DNA from: Paenirhodobacter hankyongi | Lineage (GTDB): Bacteria; Pseudomonadota; Alphaproteobacteria; Rhodobacterales; Rhodobacteraceae | Length of the DNA stretch: 64,000 bases | NCBI RefSeq assembly: GCF_003664585.1 | Contig: NZ_RCHI01000002.1 | Location: forward strand, 1 to 64,000 | Direction: 5' to 3' | Shown here: positions 41,227-52,396 of the stretch, in pieces | How the letters are laid out: each line of letters begins with the position of its first letter | How positions within the stretch are numbered: position 1 is the first letter of the stretch | The notes under the pieces: generated by a model | Seen by the model: only the letters and a program-made list of their open reading frames with translations | Told to the model about the DNA's origin: nothing | Database searches by the model: none | Position numbers and translations under genes: made by a program

Positions 41227-42303
41227 ATGTTCTACCGCGAGGCAGGTGATTTCAAGACGAGCTACCGGGAGGACAACCAGACCTTCCCGATCCGCTTCGA
41301 CCGCATGGGGTTCTATGTCGCGCTGGCCGTGGCCTATGTGGTGATCCCGCTCGTCATCGACGACTACTGGGCGAATGCGGTATTCGTGCCCTTCCTGATC
41401 TACGCGATCGCGGCGATCGGGCTGAACATCCTGGTGGGCTATGCCGGGCAGGTCAGCCTGGGCACCGGCGGTTTCATGGCCGTGGGCGCCTATGCGGTCT
41501 ACAAGCTGATGACCGCCTTCCCGGATGTTCCGATCTTCATCCATGTGCTGCTTGCGGGCGGCATCACCGCCGCCGTGGGCGTGCTCTTCGGTCTGCCCTC
41601 GCTGCGGATCAAGGGCTTCTACCTGGCCGTGGCGACGCTTGCCGCGCAGTTCTTCCTGGTCTGGCTCTTCAACAAGGTGCCGTGGTTCTACAACTATTCG
41701 GCCTCGGGCCAGATCACCGCGCCCGACCGCAGCATGTTCGGCGTCTTCGTCACCGGCGCGCAGACCTCGGCCACGGCGAAATACATGTTCTGCCTGATCC
41801 TGCTGACGCTGGTGGCGCTGGTTGCCCGCAACCTCACCCGCGGCACCATCGGCCGCAAGTGGATGGCGATCCGCGACATGGACATCGCCGCCGAGATCAT
41901 CGGGGTGAACCCGCTGACCACCAAGATCACCGCCTTCGCCGTCAGCTCGTTCTTCATCGGCATCGCCGGGGCGCTGTTCTTCTCGGTCTATCTCGGCGCG
42001 GCCGAAGTGGGCGAGGCCTTCGGCATCAACAAGTCCTTCCTGATCCTCTTCATGGTGATCATCGGCGGACTTGGCTCGATCTTCGGCTCCTTCGCCGGGG
42101 CGGCCTTCCTGGTGCTGCTGCCGGTGCTCCTGAAAAACGTGCTCGTCGGCGGTCTCGGCTGGCCCACCGACCTCGCCGCCCATATCGAGCTGATGATCGT
42201 GGGCGGGCTCATCATCGTCTTCCTGATCGCCGAGCCGCATGGCCTCGCCCAACTGTGGCGGGTGGCGAAGGAGAAACTGCGCCTGTGGCCGTTCCCGCAC
42301 TGA
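41227..42303 (+). CDS. branched-chain-type ABC permease (LivM-like)
   Basis: 358-residue permease with about nine or ten hydrophobic segments. Signature GLNILVGYAGQVSLGTGGFMAVGAYA and the coupling loop RKWMAIRDMDIAAEIIGVNPL are classic LivM features, and IIGGLGSIFGSFAGAAFLVLLP matches the C-terminal half. A cytoplasmic N-terminus of about 25 residues precedes TM1. GGGGGGAAGG precedes the ATG. Works with the LivH-like permease as a heterodimer. Confidence 0.94.
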   Translation: MFYREAGDFKTSYREDNQTFPIRFDRMGFYVALAVAYVVIPLVIDDYWANAVFVPFLIYAIAAIGLNILVGYAGQVSLGTGGFMAVGAYAVYKLMTAFPDVPIFIHVLLAGGITAAVGVLFGLPSLRIKGFYLAVATLAAQFFLVWLFNKVPWFYNYSASGQITAPDRSMFGVFVTGAQTSATAKYMFCLILLTLVALVARNLTRGTIGRKWMAIRDMDIAAEIIGVNPLTTKITAFAVSSFFIGIAGALFFSVYLGAAEVGEAFGINKSFLILFMVIIGGLGSIFGSFAGAAFLVLLPVLLKNVLVGGLGWPTDLAAHIELMIVGGLIIVFLIAEPHGLAQLWRVAKEKLRLWPFPH

Positions 42304-42358
42304 GGAGGGCGGGAAAGTCACGGGAAATCAACCGAATACGTTCTGGGAGGAATAGCGT

Positions 42359-43645
42359 ATGAAGAAGACCTTTGCAGCCCTGGTGGCCGCGGCCATCACC
42401 GCCACCGCCTTGCCGGCCTCGGCCGATCTGGTGGTGCCGAACCTGAGCTATCGCACCGGGCCCTTCGCGGCCGGCGGCATCCCCTACGCCGACGGGTTCA
42501 ATGATTACTTCACCCTGCTCAACGAGCGCGACGGCGGCATCGGCGGCGAGAAGGTCGTCGTGCCGGAATGCGAGACCGCCTACAACACCGAGAAGGGCGT
42601 CGAGTGCTATGAAAGCACCAAGGGCATGGGGGCGCTCGCCTACAACCCGCTGTCGACCGGCATCACCTATCAGCTGATCCCGAAGATGGCGGCGGACGGC
42701 ATCACCCTCTACACCCCGGGCTACGGCCGCACCTCGGCCGCGAACGGCAAGGTCTTCGAATGGGTGTTCAACTACCCGGCGAACTACTGGGACGGCGCCT
42801 CGGTCGCGGTGAAATACCTGCTCGACCAGTCGGGCGGCAGCCTCGAGGGCAAGAAGATCAGCCTGCTCTACCACAACTCGGCCTATGGCAAGGAACCGAT
42901 CCGCACCCTTGAAGAACTGGCGAAGAAGCACGGCTTCAAGCTGACCACCCTGCCGATCGACAGCCCCGGCCAGGAGCAGAAGTCGCAATGGCTGCAGGTG
43001 CGCCGCGACAAGCCCGATTACGTGCTGTTCTGGGGCTGGGGCGTGATGAACCAGGTCGCGATCCAGGAGGCCGCGAACATCAAGTTCCCGATGGACCATT
43101 TCATCGGCATCTGGTGGTCGGGCTCGGAGAATGACGTCAAGCCCGCCGGCGCCGGCGCGAACGGCTACAAGGCACTGACCATGCACGGCGTCGGCACCGA
43201 TTATCCGATCTATGCCGACCTGAAGAAATACGTCTACGATCCCGGCAAGGCGAGCGGCCCGGCCGAGGCCGAGGGCTCGGTGATCTATTCGCGCGGCATG
43301 TATGCCGCCGTGGTCATCGCCGAGGCGATCCGCAAGGCGCAGGAACTGGCCGGCCATGCCAACGTGAACGCCGCCGAGGTCCGCAACGGCTTCGAGGCGC
43401 TCGAGATCACCGACGCGCGGATGGCCGAGCTGGGCCTGCCGAACTTCGGCCAGCCCTTCGCCGCCACCTGCGCCGATCACGGCGGCCCGGGCGGCGCGAT
43501 GATCCAGCAGTGGGACGCAGCCGCGGGCAAGTGGACCCTCGTCACCGACTTCATCGCCCCTGACAAGGACGTTCTCGACCCGCTGATCGCCGCCGATTCC
43601 GAGGCCTACGCCAAGGAAGCCGGCCTCACCGAACGCTGCAAATGA
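42359..43645 (+). CDS. periplasmic binding protein of the Liv-like importer
   Basis: 428-residue type I periplasmic binding protein. Signal peptide about 1-22 (ATALPASAD). The mature protein begins LVVPNLSYRTGPFAAGGIPYADGFNDYFTLLNERDGGIGG, the HAAT pattern. At this length it belongs to the longer aromatic/fatty-acid-type group rather than LivJ (about 370). A pair of cysteines (PECETAYNTEKGVECYES) could form a disulfide. GGGAGGAATAGC precedes the ATG. The ligand is unknown; two CoA ligases in the operon point to a carboxylic acid. Confidence 0.92.
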   Translation: MKKTFAALVAAAITATALPASADLVVPNLSYRTGPFAAGGIPYADGFNDYFTLLNERDGGIGGEKVVVPECETAYNTEKGVECYESTKGMGALAYNPLSTGITYQLIPKMAADGITLYTPGYGRTSAANGKVFEWVFNYPANYWDGASVAVKYLLDQSGGSLEGKKISLLYHNSAYGKEPIRTLEELAKKHGFKLTTLPIDSPGQEQKSQWLQVRRDKPDYVLFWGWGVMNQVAIQEAANIKFPMDHFIGIWWSGSENDVKPAGAGANGYKALTMHGVGTDYPIYADLKKYVYDPGKASGPAEAEGSVIYSRGMYAAVVIAEAIRKAQELAGHANVNAAEVRNGFEALEITDARMAELGLPNFGQPFAATCADHGGPGGAMIQQWDAAAGKWTLVTDFIAPDKDVLDPLIAADSEAYAKEAGLTERCK

Positions 43646-43652
43646 CCCCCCT

Positions 43653-43674
43653 CCCCCGGCCCACGGGCCGGGGG
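43653..43674 (+). other. intercistronic hairpin after the binding-protein gene
   Basis: A perfect inverted repeat CCCCCGGCCC / GGGCCGGGGG starts 8 bp after the stop at 43645. It is the second binding-protein gene in the window to be followed by such a stem, here again without a T-run. Confidence 0.65.
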
Positions 43675-43695
43675 ACCACCCCCACGGAGGACGCC

Positions 43696-44517
43696 ATGCT
43701 CGACGCCGCCAAGACTGAGACCCTGCTCGAGGTGAACAACATCGAGGTGATCTACAACCACGTCATCCTGGTGCTGAAGGGCGTCAGCCTGGCCGTGCCG
43801 AAGGGCGGCATCACCGCGCTTCTGGGCGGCAACGGCGCGGGCAAGACGACGACGCTCAAGGCGATCTCGAACCTGCTCAAATCCGAGCGTGGCGAGATCA
43901 CCAAGGGCTCGGTGATCTACCGCGGCGAACGGCTGCAGGACATGGCGCCCGCCGATCTGGTGAAGAAGGGCGTGATCCAGGTGATGGAGGGCCGCCACTG
44001 CTTCGAGCACCTCACCGTCGAGGAAAACCTGCTCACCGGCGCCTATACCCGCACCGACGGCCGCGCCGCGATCGCCCGCGACCTCGAGATGGTCTACACC
44101 TATTTCCCGCGCCTGAAGGAGCGCCGCCGCAGCCAGGCGGGCTATACCTCGGGCGGCGAACAGCAGATGGTCGCCATGGGCCGCGCGCTGATGTCGCGCC
44201 CCGAGATGATCCTGCTCGACGAACCCTCGATGGGCCTCGCGCCGCAGCTCGTCGAACAGATCTTCGAGATCGTGAAGGCGGTGAACGAGGGCGAGGGCGT
44301 GACCTTCCTGCTCGCCGAACAGAACACCAACGTCGCGCTGCGCTATGCCCATTACGGCTATATCCTCGAAAGCGGGCGGGTGGTGATGGACGGCCCGGCG
44401 CAGGCGCTGCGCGAGAACCCGGACGTGAAGGAATTCTACCTCGGGATGTCGGACGAGGGCCGGAAATCCTTCCGCGAGGTGCGCAGCTATCGCCGCCGCA
44501 AGCGCTGGCTCGCGTGA
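43696..44517 (+). CDS. branched-chain-type ABC ATPase (LivF-like)
   Basis: 273 residues. Walker A GGNGAGKTT, the LivF-type VIQVMEGRHCFEHLTVEENL, signature TSGGEQQMVAMGRAL, Walker B MILLDEPSMGLAP and H-loop region LLAEQNTNVAL. The C-terminus is extended by a basic stretch (SYRRRKRWLA) beyond the usual LivF end. The start at 43696 follows CACGGAGGACGCC. Partner of the LivG-like ATPase. Confidence 0.94.
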   Translation: MLDAAKTETLLEVNNIEVIYNHVILVLKGVSLAVPKGGITALLGGNGAGKTTTLKAISNLLKSERGEITKGSVIYRGERLQDMAPADLVKKGVIQVMEGRHCFEHLTVEENLLTGAYTRTDGRAAIARDLEMVYTYFPRLKERRRSQAGYTSGGEQQMVAMGRALMSRPEMILLDEPSMGLAPQLVEQIFEIVKAVNEGEGVTFLLAEQNTNVALRYAHYGYILESGRVVMDGPAQALRENPDVKEFYLGMSDEGRKSFREVRSYRRRKRWLA

Positions 44518-44599
44518 CGCAACAGATTGAAACCACAAGATTGCTGCGCAGCATTCTGCGCCGCAGCATCGACCAGGACAGACCCGGAGACAGACCCCG

Positions 44600-45820
44600 A
44601 TGAGCCGCTACTTCGACGCGCTGGAAACCCGCTCGCAGGATGAACGCGAGGCCGCGCTGGCGCGCGACCTGCCCGCGGTGATCGCCCGCGCGCTCACCGC
44701 CCCCGGGCTTGCGGCGCATCTCGGCCCGGTCGATCCGGCCGCGATCACCTCGCGCGCGGATCTCGCCCGGCTGCCGCTGCTGCGCAAGTCCGACCTCGGC
44801 GCGGCGCAGAAGGCGGCCTTTCCCTTCGGCGGGCTGACGGCGAAGCCCGCCCATGCCTTCGCCCATATCTTCCAGAGCCCCGGCCCGATCTACGAGCCCG
44901 GCGACGTCAGCGCCGACTGGTGGCGGATGGGGCGCTTCCTGCATGCCTGCGGCGTCGGCCCCGGCGACATCGTGCAGAACTGCTTCGGCTATCACCTGAC
45001 GCCCGCGGGGATGATCTTCGAATCGGGGGCGCGCGCGGTCGGTGCCGCGGTGCTGCCCGCCGGCACCGGCCAGACCGAACTGCAGGTGCGCGCCGCGGTC
45101 GATGTCGGCACCTCGGTCTATTCCGGCACGCCCGACTACCTGAAGGTGATCCTCGACAAGGCCGAGGAGATGGGCGAGCGCCTCGCCATCACCCGCGCGG
45201 CCGTGGGCGGCGGCGCGCTCTTCCCCTCGCTGCGCCAGGAATACGCCGATCGCGGCATCGCCTGCCTGCAATGCTATGCCACCGCCGATCTCGGCAACAT
45301 CGCCTACGAGAGCCCGGCGATGGAGGGGATGATTCTCGACGAGGGCGTGATCGTCGAGATCGTCCGCCCCGGCACCGGCGACCCGGTGCCCGAGGGCGAG
45401 GTGGGCGAGGTCGTGGTGACCACGCTGAACCCCGACTATCCGCTGGTGCGCTTCGCCACCGGCGATCTCAGCGCGCTGATGCCCGGCGTCTCGCCCTGCG
45501 GCCGGACCAACGCGCGCATCCGCGGCTGGCTCGGCCGCGCCGACCAGACCACCAAGATCAAGGGCATGTTCGTGCGCCCCGAACAGGTCGCGGCCTTCGT
45601 CGCCGCCCATCCCGAGGTGAAACGCGCCCGCGTCATCGCCAGCCGCGACGGCGAGATGGACGTGATGACGGTGCGGATCGAGACCGATTCGACCGATGCG
45701 CGGCGCTATGCCGGCGGCGTGGTCGAGGCGCTGAAACTGCGCGGCGCGATCGAGCTGGTGGCGCCCGGCAGCCTGCCGAACGATGGCAAGGTGATCGAGG
45801 ACCTGCGCACCTACGGCTGA
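44600..45820 (+). CDS. phenylacetate-CoA ligase (PaaK) family protein
   Basis: 406-residue AMP-forming ligase of the PaaK branch. N-terminal YFDALETRSQDERE matches the start of PaaK proteins. The core has SPGPIYEPGD in place of the usual SSGTTG P-loop, YSGTPDYLKVIL, QCYATADLGNIAYES and a C-terminal domain with GRADQTTKIKGMFVRPEQV. The altered P-loop (lacking SSGTTGxP) is notable and may reduce or change adenylation, yet it is seen in some family members to my recollection. It closes the operon. The likely role is CoA activation of an aromatic or other carboxylic acid. Confidence 0.83.
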   Translation: MSRYFDALETRSQDEREAALARDLPAVIARALTAPGLAAHLGPVDPAAITSRADLARLPLLRKSDLGAAQKAAFPFGGLTAKPAHAFAHIFQSPGPIYEPGDVSADWWRMGRFLHACGVGPGDIVQNCFGYHLTPAGMIFESGARAVGAAVLPAGTGQTELQVRAAVDVGTSVYSGTPDYLKVILDKAEEMGERLAITRAAVGGGALFPSLRQEYADRGIACLQCYATADLGNIAYESPAMEGMILDEGVIVEIVRPGTGDPVPEGEVGEVVVTTLNPDYPLVRFATGDLSALMPGVSPCGRTNARIRGWLGRADQTTKIKGMFVRPEQVAAFVAAHPEVKRARVIASRDGEMDVMTVRIETDSTDARRYAGGVVEALKLRGAIELVAPGSLPNDGKVIEDLRTYG

Positions 45821-45828
45821 GCCAGGCA

Positions 45829-45976
45829 GGGGGCGCTGCCCCCTCTTCCGCGCCTGCGCGCGGAAGTCACCCCCGGGATATTTTGGGCAATTGGAAGAGA
45901 AGGGCGTCTCCCGCTTCCAATTGCCAAAAATATCCCGGGGGAGTCGCCGGAACGGCGACGGGGGCGGCGCCCCCGC
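45829..45976. repeat. two head-to-head intergenic repeats with a 28-bp inverted core, copy D
   Basis: Arms 45870-45897 and 45914-45941 pair over 28 bp with one mismatch (CCCCCGGGATATTTT... against its complement), separated by 16 nt. Outside them lie, on the left, the hairpins AGGGGGC-GCT-GCCCCCT and CTTCCGCGC-CTG-CGCGCGGAAG; on the right, GTCGCCG-GAA-CGGCGAC and GGGGGCGGCGCCCCC. Each side therefore repeats the unit seen at 23082 and 32680, joined at the TATTTTTGCCAA end. It lies between the convergent PaaK-like gene and rpmJ. Confidence 0.85.
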
Positions 45977-46064
45977 GACCTTCCCGCAAGCGACGCGCAC
46001 AAAGGAAAAGGCCGCGCGGATCTCTCCGGCGCGGCCCATCCATTTCCGAGGCTCGAAGCCTGCT

Positions 46065-46190
46065 TCAGCCCTGACGGGCCTTGAAGCGCTTCTGCGTCTT
46101 GTTGATCACGTAGACGCGGCCCTTGCGGCGCACGATCTGACAATCGCGATGACGCTGCTTGAGCGAGCGGAGCGAGTTGCGGACCTTCAT
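46065..46190 (-). CDS. rpmJ: 50S ribosomal protein L36 (C-minus type)
   Basis: 41 residues: begins [18 protein letters not shown], then [23 protein letters not shown]. It keeps the [10 protein letters not shown] core but has only one cysteine, so it lacks the CCCH zinc site of C-plus L36; alphaproteobacteria usually carry this form. GGAGAAGACCG precedes the ATG. Encoded downstream of tRNA-Val on the same strand and perhaps co-transcribed. Confidence 0.95.
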   Translation of the reverse strand: MKVRNSLRSLKQRHRDCQIVRRKGRVYVINKTQKRFKARQG

Positions 46191-46254
46191 CGGTCTTCTC
46201 CTAGTCGCGGCGCGCGTGCGCCTGAAACTGATGTGCCCCCGAAGGGGCGGTGAA

Positions 46255-46329
<75 letters not shown>

Positions 46330-46404
46330 GTGAAGCCTCGTGATCCCGCTTTCCATCCTGCCCGTTTCGGGGCGCTCCGGGGCGGAACCGCTTTGGTCTG
46401 GCGG

Positions 46405-46433
46405 TCTATAAAAGGAGTCGGCGCGGCTTTCAA
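46405..46433 (-). promoter_or_regulatory. tRNA-Val promoter
   Basis: Minus-strand -35 TTGAAA (46433-46428) and -10 TATAGA (46410-46405) with a 17-nt spacer. Start predicted near 46398, about 70 nt before the mature tRNA 5' end. It is one of the best sigma-70 matches in the window. Confidence 0.7.
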
Positions 46434-46490
46434 GAGGGTTTTGGAAGGAAAACAATCCGGTGTAGTCTGTTTCCTGAACCGGGGAGAAAA

Positions 46491-47369
46491 ATGGCCGTTC
46501 AGCTGCGCGAGACTGGGGTGTACCGGCTGTGGACGCCGGAGAGGATGACCACCGCCGTCATCTTCGCCTCGCCCCATTCCGGGCGCGACTATCCGCCTGA
46601 AATGCTGGCACGCTCGGTGCTTGACCTGCAACGGCTGCGCTCCTCCGAAGATGCCTTCGTCGACCGTTTCCTCGAGGGCGCCCCGCGCGAGGGGGCGGCG
46701 GCGCTGACGGCGCGGCTGCCGCGCGCCTGGGTCGACCTGAACCGGGACGAGACCGAGCTTGATCCCGCCCTGATCGAGGGGGTGGCGCGCAGCGCGGCCG
46801 GGCCGCGGGTGCTGGCCGGGCTCGGGGTGATTCCCCGCGTCGTCTCGGCGAACCGGGCGATCTATTCCGGCAAGCTGACGCGCGAAGAGGCGGACATGCG
46901 GATCGCCACCGTCTGGCGCCCCTATCATGCCACCCTTGCCGCGCTCTTGCGCGAGGTGCGGGGGCGCTTTGGCCGGGCGATCCTGATCGACCTGCATTCG
47001 ATGCCCTCCGAGGCGGTCAGCGGTGCCGGCCTGCGGCAGGCGGATGTGGTTCTGGGCGATCGCTATGGCGCCGCGGCCCGGCCCGAGACGGTCGCCGCGA
47101 TCGAGGCGGTGTTCGCGCGACTCGGGCTGCGGGTGGCGCGCAACACCCCCTTTGCCGGCGCCTATGTCACCCAGCATTACGGCCGCCCGGCGAGCGGGAT
47201 CGAGGTTGTGCAGGTCGAGGTGAACCGCGGCCTCTACATGGACGAGGCGGCGATTCGGCCCTTGCCACAGTTCGAGGCTTTTCGCGCCCGCATGATGCGC
47301 GCCGTGGCCGGCATCGCGGCGATCGGGCGCGAAAGCGCCACGAGCCACGGCTCGCTGGCCGCCGAATAG
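46491..47369 (+). CDS. N-formylglutamate amidohydrolase family protein
   Basis: 292-residue putative Zn hydrolase (PF05013-type). Conserved elements: ASPHSGRDYP (metal His and ring of serines), SSEDAFVDRFLEGAP, RAWVDLNRDETELDP and LIDLHSMPSE, then VQVEVNRGLYMDE near the C-terminus, where the catalytic/metal residues lie. The founding enzyme HutG frees glutamate and formate from N-formylglutamate in histidine breakdown, but no hut genes are nearby, so the substrate here is open. GGGGAG precedes the ATG. Confidence 0.87.
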   Translation: MAVQLRETGVYRLWTPERMTTAVIFASPHSGRDYPPEMLARSVLDLQRLRSSEDAFVDRFLEGAPREGAAALTARLPRAWVDLNRDETELDPALIEGVARSAAGPRVLAGLGVIPRVVSANRAIYSGKLTREEADMRIATVWRPYHATLAALLREVRGRFGRAILIDLHSMPSEAVSGAGLRQADVVLGDRYGAAARPETVAAIEAVFARLGLRVARNTPFAGAYVTQHYGRPASGIEVVQVEVNRGLYMDEAAIRPLPQFEAFRARMMRAVAGIAAIGRESATSHGSLAAE

Positions 47370-47372
47370 CAC

Positions 47373-48653
47373 TCAGCCGCGAGGGGGCTTGTCGCCGGTG
47401 CCAAGGCTGCGTCCGCTGCGGATCGCCCCGGCGCCGAATTTCGCGCGAATCGCGTCGACGGCCCGTTCCGCCTCTGCCCGGCGGCCGGCGCCCGGGTCGA
47501 GCAGGTCGCCCACCGGGTCGCGCCCGTCGGCGGGCCCAAGATCGGCATAGCCCGCGCCGATCAGCCGGAACGGCCCCTCCTCGGGCAGCGCCTCGAGCAG
47601 CGCGAGCGTCGCGCGAAACAGCGTGTCGGCAAGCTGGCTCGGCTCGTCGAGCCGCTGCTGCCGGCTGAGCGCCGAGAAATCCGCCCGCCGCAGCTTCAGC
47701 ACCGCGGCGCGCCCGCTCAGCCCCTTCGCCTTCATCCGCGCCGCGGTCTTTTCGCACATCACCCAGAGCCAGGCCTCGAGCCGGGCACGATCGGCGATGT
47801 CGGTGTCGAAGGTGGTCTCGTTCGACACCGATTTCACCGGCGCATCGGGGGTGACGCGGCGCGGGTCCTCGCCCATCGCCAGCGCATGAAGCCGCGCGCC
47901 CGAGGCGCCGAATCGCGCCACCATCGCGGCGTGTCCCGCCCGGCGGATGTCGGCGAGCGTGCGCAGCCCGGCGCGCCCGAGCGCCGCGCGCGTCGCCGCC
48001 CCCACGCCCCAGAGCATCGACACCGGCTGATCGCGCAGGAACTCCGCCGTCTCGGCCCGGCCGATCACCGAGAAGCCGCGCGGCTTGTCGAGATCGGAGG
48101 CGACCTTGGCCAGGAACTTGGTGTGCGACAGCCCGACCGAGGCAGTGACGCCGATCTCGGTCTCGATCTCGCGCGCGAGCCGCGCCATCAGCAGCGCCGG
48201 CGGCGCATGGTGCAGCCGCGCCGTGCCGCCGAGATCGAGGAAGGCCTCGTCGAGCGAGAGCGGTTCGATCAGCGGGGTCAGCGCCGCCATCTTCGCGCGG
48301 ATCTGCGCCGAGACCGCGGCGTAATGTTCCATCCGCGGCCGAATCACCACCGCGTCGGGGCAGAGCTTCAGCGCCTGGAACATCGGCATCGCCGAGCGCA
48401 CGCCCGAAACCCGCGCGACATAGCAGCAGGTGGAGACGACGCCCCGGGTGCCGCCGCCGACGATCACCGGGCGCGAAGCGAGCGTCGGGTCGTCGCGCTT
48501 CTCGACCGAGGCATAGAAGCTGTCGCAATCGAGATGCGCGATGGTCAGATCGAAAAGCTCGGGGTGGGAGAGCACGCGCGGGCGCCCGCAGCGCGGGCAG
48601 CGTGCGGGGGCGTCGTCGAAGGTGGCAAGGCAGTCGCGGCACAGGGCGGGCAT
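47373..48653 (-). CDS. dinB: DNA polymerase IV (DinB) with N-terminal zinc ribbon
   Basis: 426-residue Y-family translesion polymerase. A CxxC-x10-CxxC zinc ribbon (MPALCRDCLATFDDAPARCPRC) precedes the polymerase. Catalytic acidic residues lie in AHLDCDSFYASVEKRDDP and PLSLDEAFLDL. Helix-hairpin-helix and little-finger domains follow (LWGVGAATRAALGRAG, SVSNETTFDTD). The start at 48653 is favoured because AGGATGGCGATC places AGGA 8 nt upstream; ATG 48662 is an alternative. Extension beyond E. coli DinB (351) comes from the ribbon and a C-terminal tail of about 50 residues. No LexA box was noticed. Confidence 0.92.
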   Translation of the reverse strand: MPALCRDCLATFDDAPARCPRCGRPRVLSHPELFDLTIAHLDCDSFYASVEKRDDPTLASRPVIVGGGTRGVVSTCCYVARVSGVRSAMPMFQALKLCPDAVVIRPRMEHYAAVSAQIRAKMAALTPLIEPLSLDEAFLDLGGTARLHHAPPALLMARLAREIETEIGVTASVGLSHTKFLAKVASDLDKPRGFSVIGRAETAEFLRDQPVSMLWGVGAATRAALGRAGLRTLADIRRAGHAAMVARFGASGARLHALAMGEDPRRVTPDAPVKSVSNETTFDTDIADRARLEAWLWVMCEKTAARMKAKGLSGRAAVLKLRRADFSALSRQQRLDEPSQLADTLFRATLALLEALPEEGPFRLIGAGYADLGPADGRDPVGDLLDPGAGRRAEAERAVDAIRAKFGAGAIRSGRSLGTGDKPPRG

Positions 48654-48685
48654 GATCGCCATCCTAGCGCGCCCGGGCGGGCATG

Positions 48686-48712
48686 AAAAAGGGGGCGGGT
48701 TGCCCCGCCCCC
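48686..48712 (-). terminator. intrinsic terminator after clpB
   Basis: Minus strand: GGGGGCGGG-paired stem of 9 bp (48712-48704 with 48699-48691), loop of 4, then TTTTT (48690-48686). It lies 22 bp after the clpB stop. Confidence 0.9.
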
Positions 48713-48734
48713 TGCTGTCTTCTGGTCACAGACC

Positions 48735-51350
<2,616 letters not shown>

Positions 51351-51630
51351 CGGGTATCTCCTTTTCTGAAGCCCCCGGAAAATCGAACGCCCATGACGGC
51401 ACGCTCTGGTCCGGGTCTTGAGAGGGAGGTGGAGGCGGATCGGGGGCGCTTCAAGGGGGGTGCGACAGGCTGTGCCGAAAAAATCCGCATCCCGCAAAGC
51501 GCGGGAACGAAAGGCAAACCGGGCGGGGCCGGCGCGGCCGGCGCCCCGCTTTTCCTTGACCGATGCGGGCTTCGGGCGCAAAAGGCCGGCGTTTGCCTGC
51601 CATTCCCCAGCCATGCCCCGGAGCCATGCC

Positions 51631-52338
51631 ATGACCGATCTGCTGCCCGCCGACGACCGCCTGATCGTCGCCCTCGACCTGCCCACCGCGCTCGACGGGC
51701 TTTCGCTTGCGAAGACGCTCGGCGACAGCGTCTCGTTCTACAAGATCGGCCTTGGCATGCTGACCGGCGGCGGGCTCGCGCTGGCGAACGAGCTGAAGCA
51801 GGAACAGGGCAAGAAGATCTTCCTCGACATGAAGCTCTTCGACATCGGCGCCACCGTCGAGGCCGCGGTGCGCGGCATCGCGCGCTATGACCTCGACTTC
51901 CTCACCGTGCACGGCGACCCCTATGTGGTGAAGGCGGCGAAACAGGGCGCGGCGGGCTCGGCCACGAAGATCCTCGCGGTGACGATCCTGACCTCGCTCG
52001 ACCGCGCCGACCTCGACGGGGCGCTGATCAAGGCGGGCGAGATCGAGGCGCTGGTCACCGAACGCGCCGCGCGCGCCTTCGAGGCCGGGGCGGATGGCGT
52101 CATCGCCTCGCCGCGCGAGGCGGCGGCGATCCGCGCGCTGCCGGGGGCGGCCGGCAAGCTGATCGTCACCCCGGGCGTGCGGCCGGCAGGCGCGGCACTT
52201 GGCGATCAGAAGCGGGTCGAGACGCCCGCCTCGGCGCTGGCGGCGGGCGCCGATCACCTCGTCGTCGGCCGTCCGATCTGGCAGGCCAAGGACCCGCGCG
52301 CCGCGGCGCAGGCGATCCTGGCCGAGATCCGCGGCTGA
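51631..52338 (+). CDS. pyrF: orotidine 5'-phosphate decarboxylase
   Basis: 235-residue TIM-barrel enzyme that makes UMP from OMP, the last step of de novo pyrimidine synthesis. The N-terminal [15 protein letters not shown] has the first substrate aspartate, [13 protein letters not shown] carries the catalytic D-x-K-x-x-D motif, and the phosphate loop reads IVTPGVRP then [18 protein letters not shown] precedes the ATG at 51631. Divergent from clpB across a 280-bp gap that I cannot assign beyond the weak RpoH-like box. A terminator follows. Confidence 0.96.
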   Translation: MTDLLPADDRLIVALDLPTALDGLSLAKTLGDSVSFYKIGLGMLTGGGLALANELKQEQGKKIFLDMKLFDIGATVEAAVRGIARYDLDFLTVHGDPYVVKAAKQGAAGSATKILAVTILTSLDRADLDGALIKAGEIEALVTERAARAFEAGADGVIASPREAAAIRALPGAAGKLIVTPGVRPAGAALGDQKRVETPASALAAGADHLVVGRPIWQAKDPRAAAQAILAEIRG

Positions 52339-52347
52339 GGCATGAAA

Positions 52348-52372
52348 AAACGGCGGCCGATGGCCGCCGTTT
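52348..52372. terminator. intrinsic terminator after pyrF
   Basis: Stem AAACGGCGGCC (52348-52358) / GGCCGCCGTTT (52362-52372) with a GAT loop. A- and T-tracts at the ends let it work in both directions between pyrF and the convergent 52-codon gene. Confidence 0.85.
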
Positions 52373-52396
52373 CCGTTCCGGGCCGGGTCGGCCGGA

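Noticed and set aside
45821..46064. A protein gene in the region of the inverted repeats
   Set aside because: Open frames here are short and run through perfect hairpins. The sequence is explained by the repeats.
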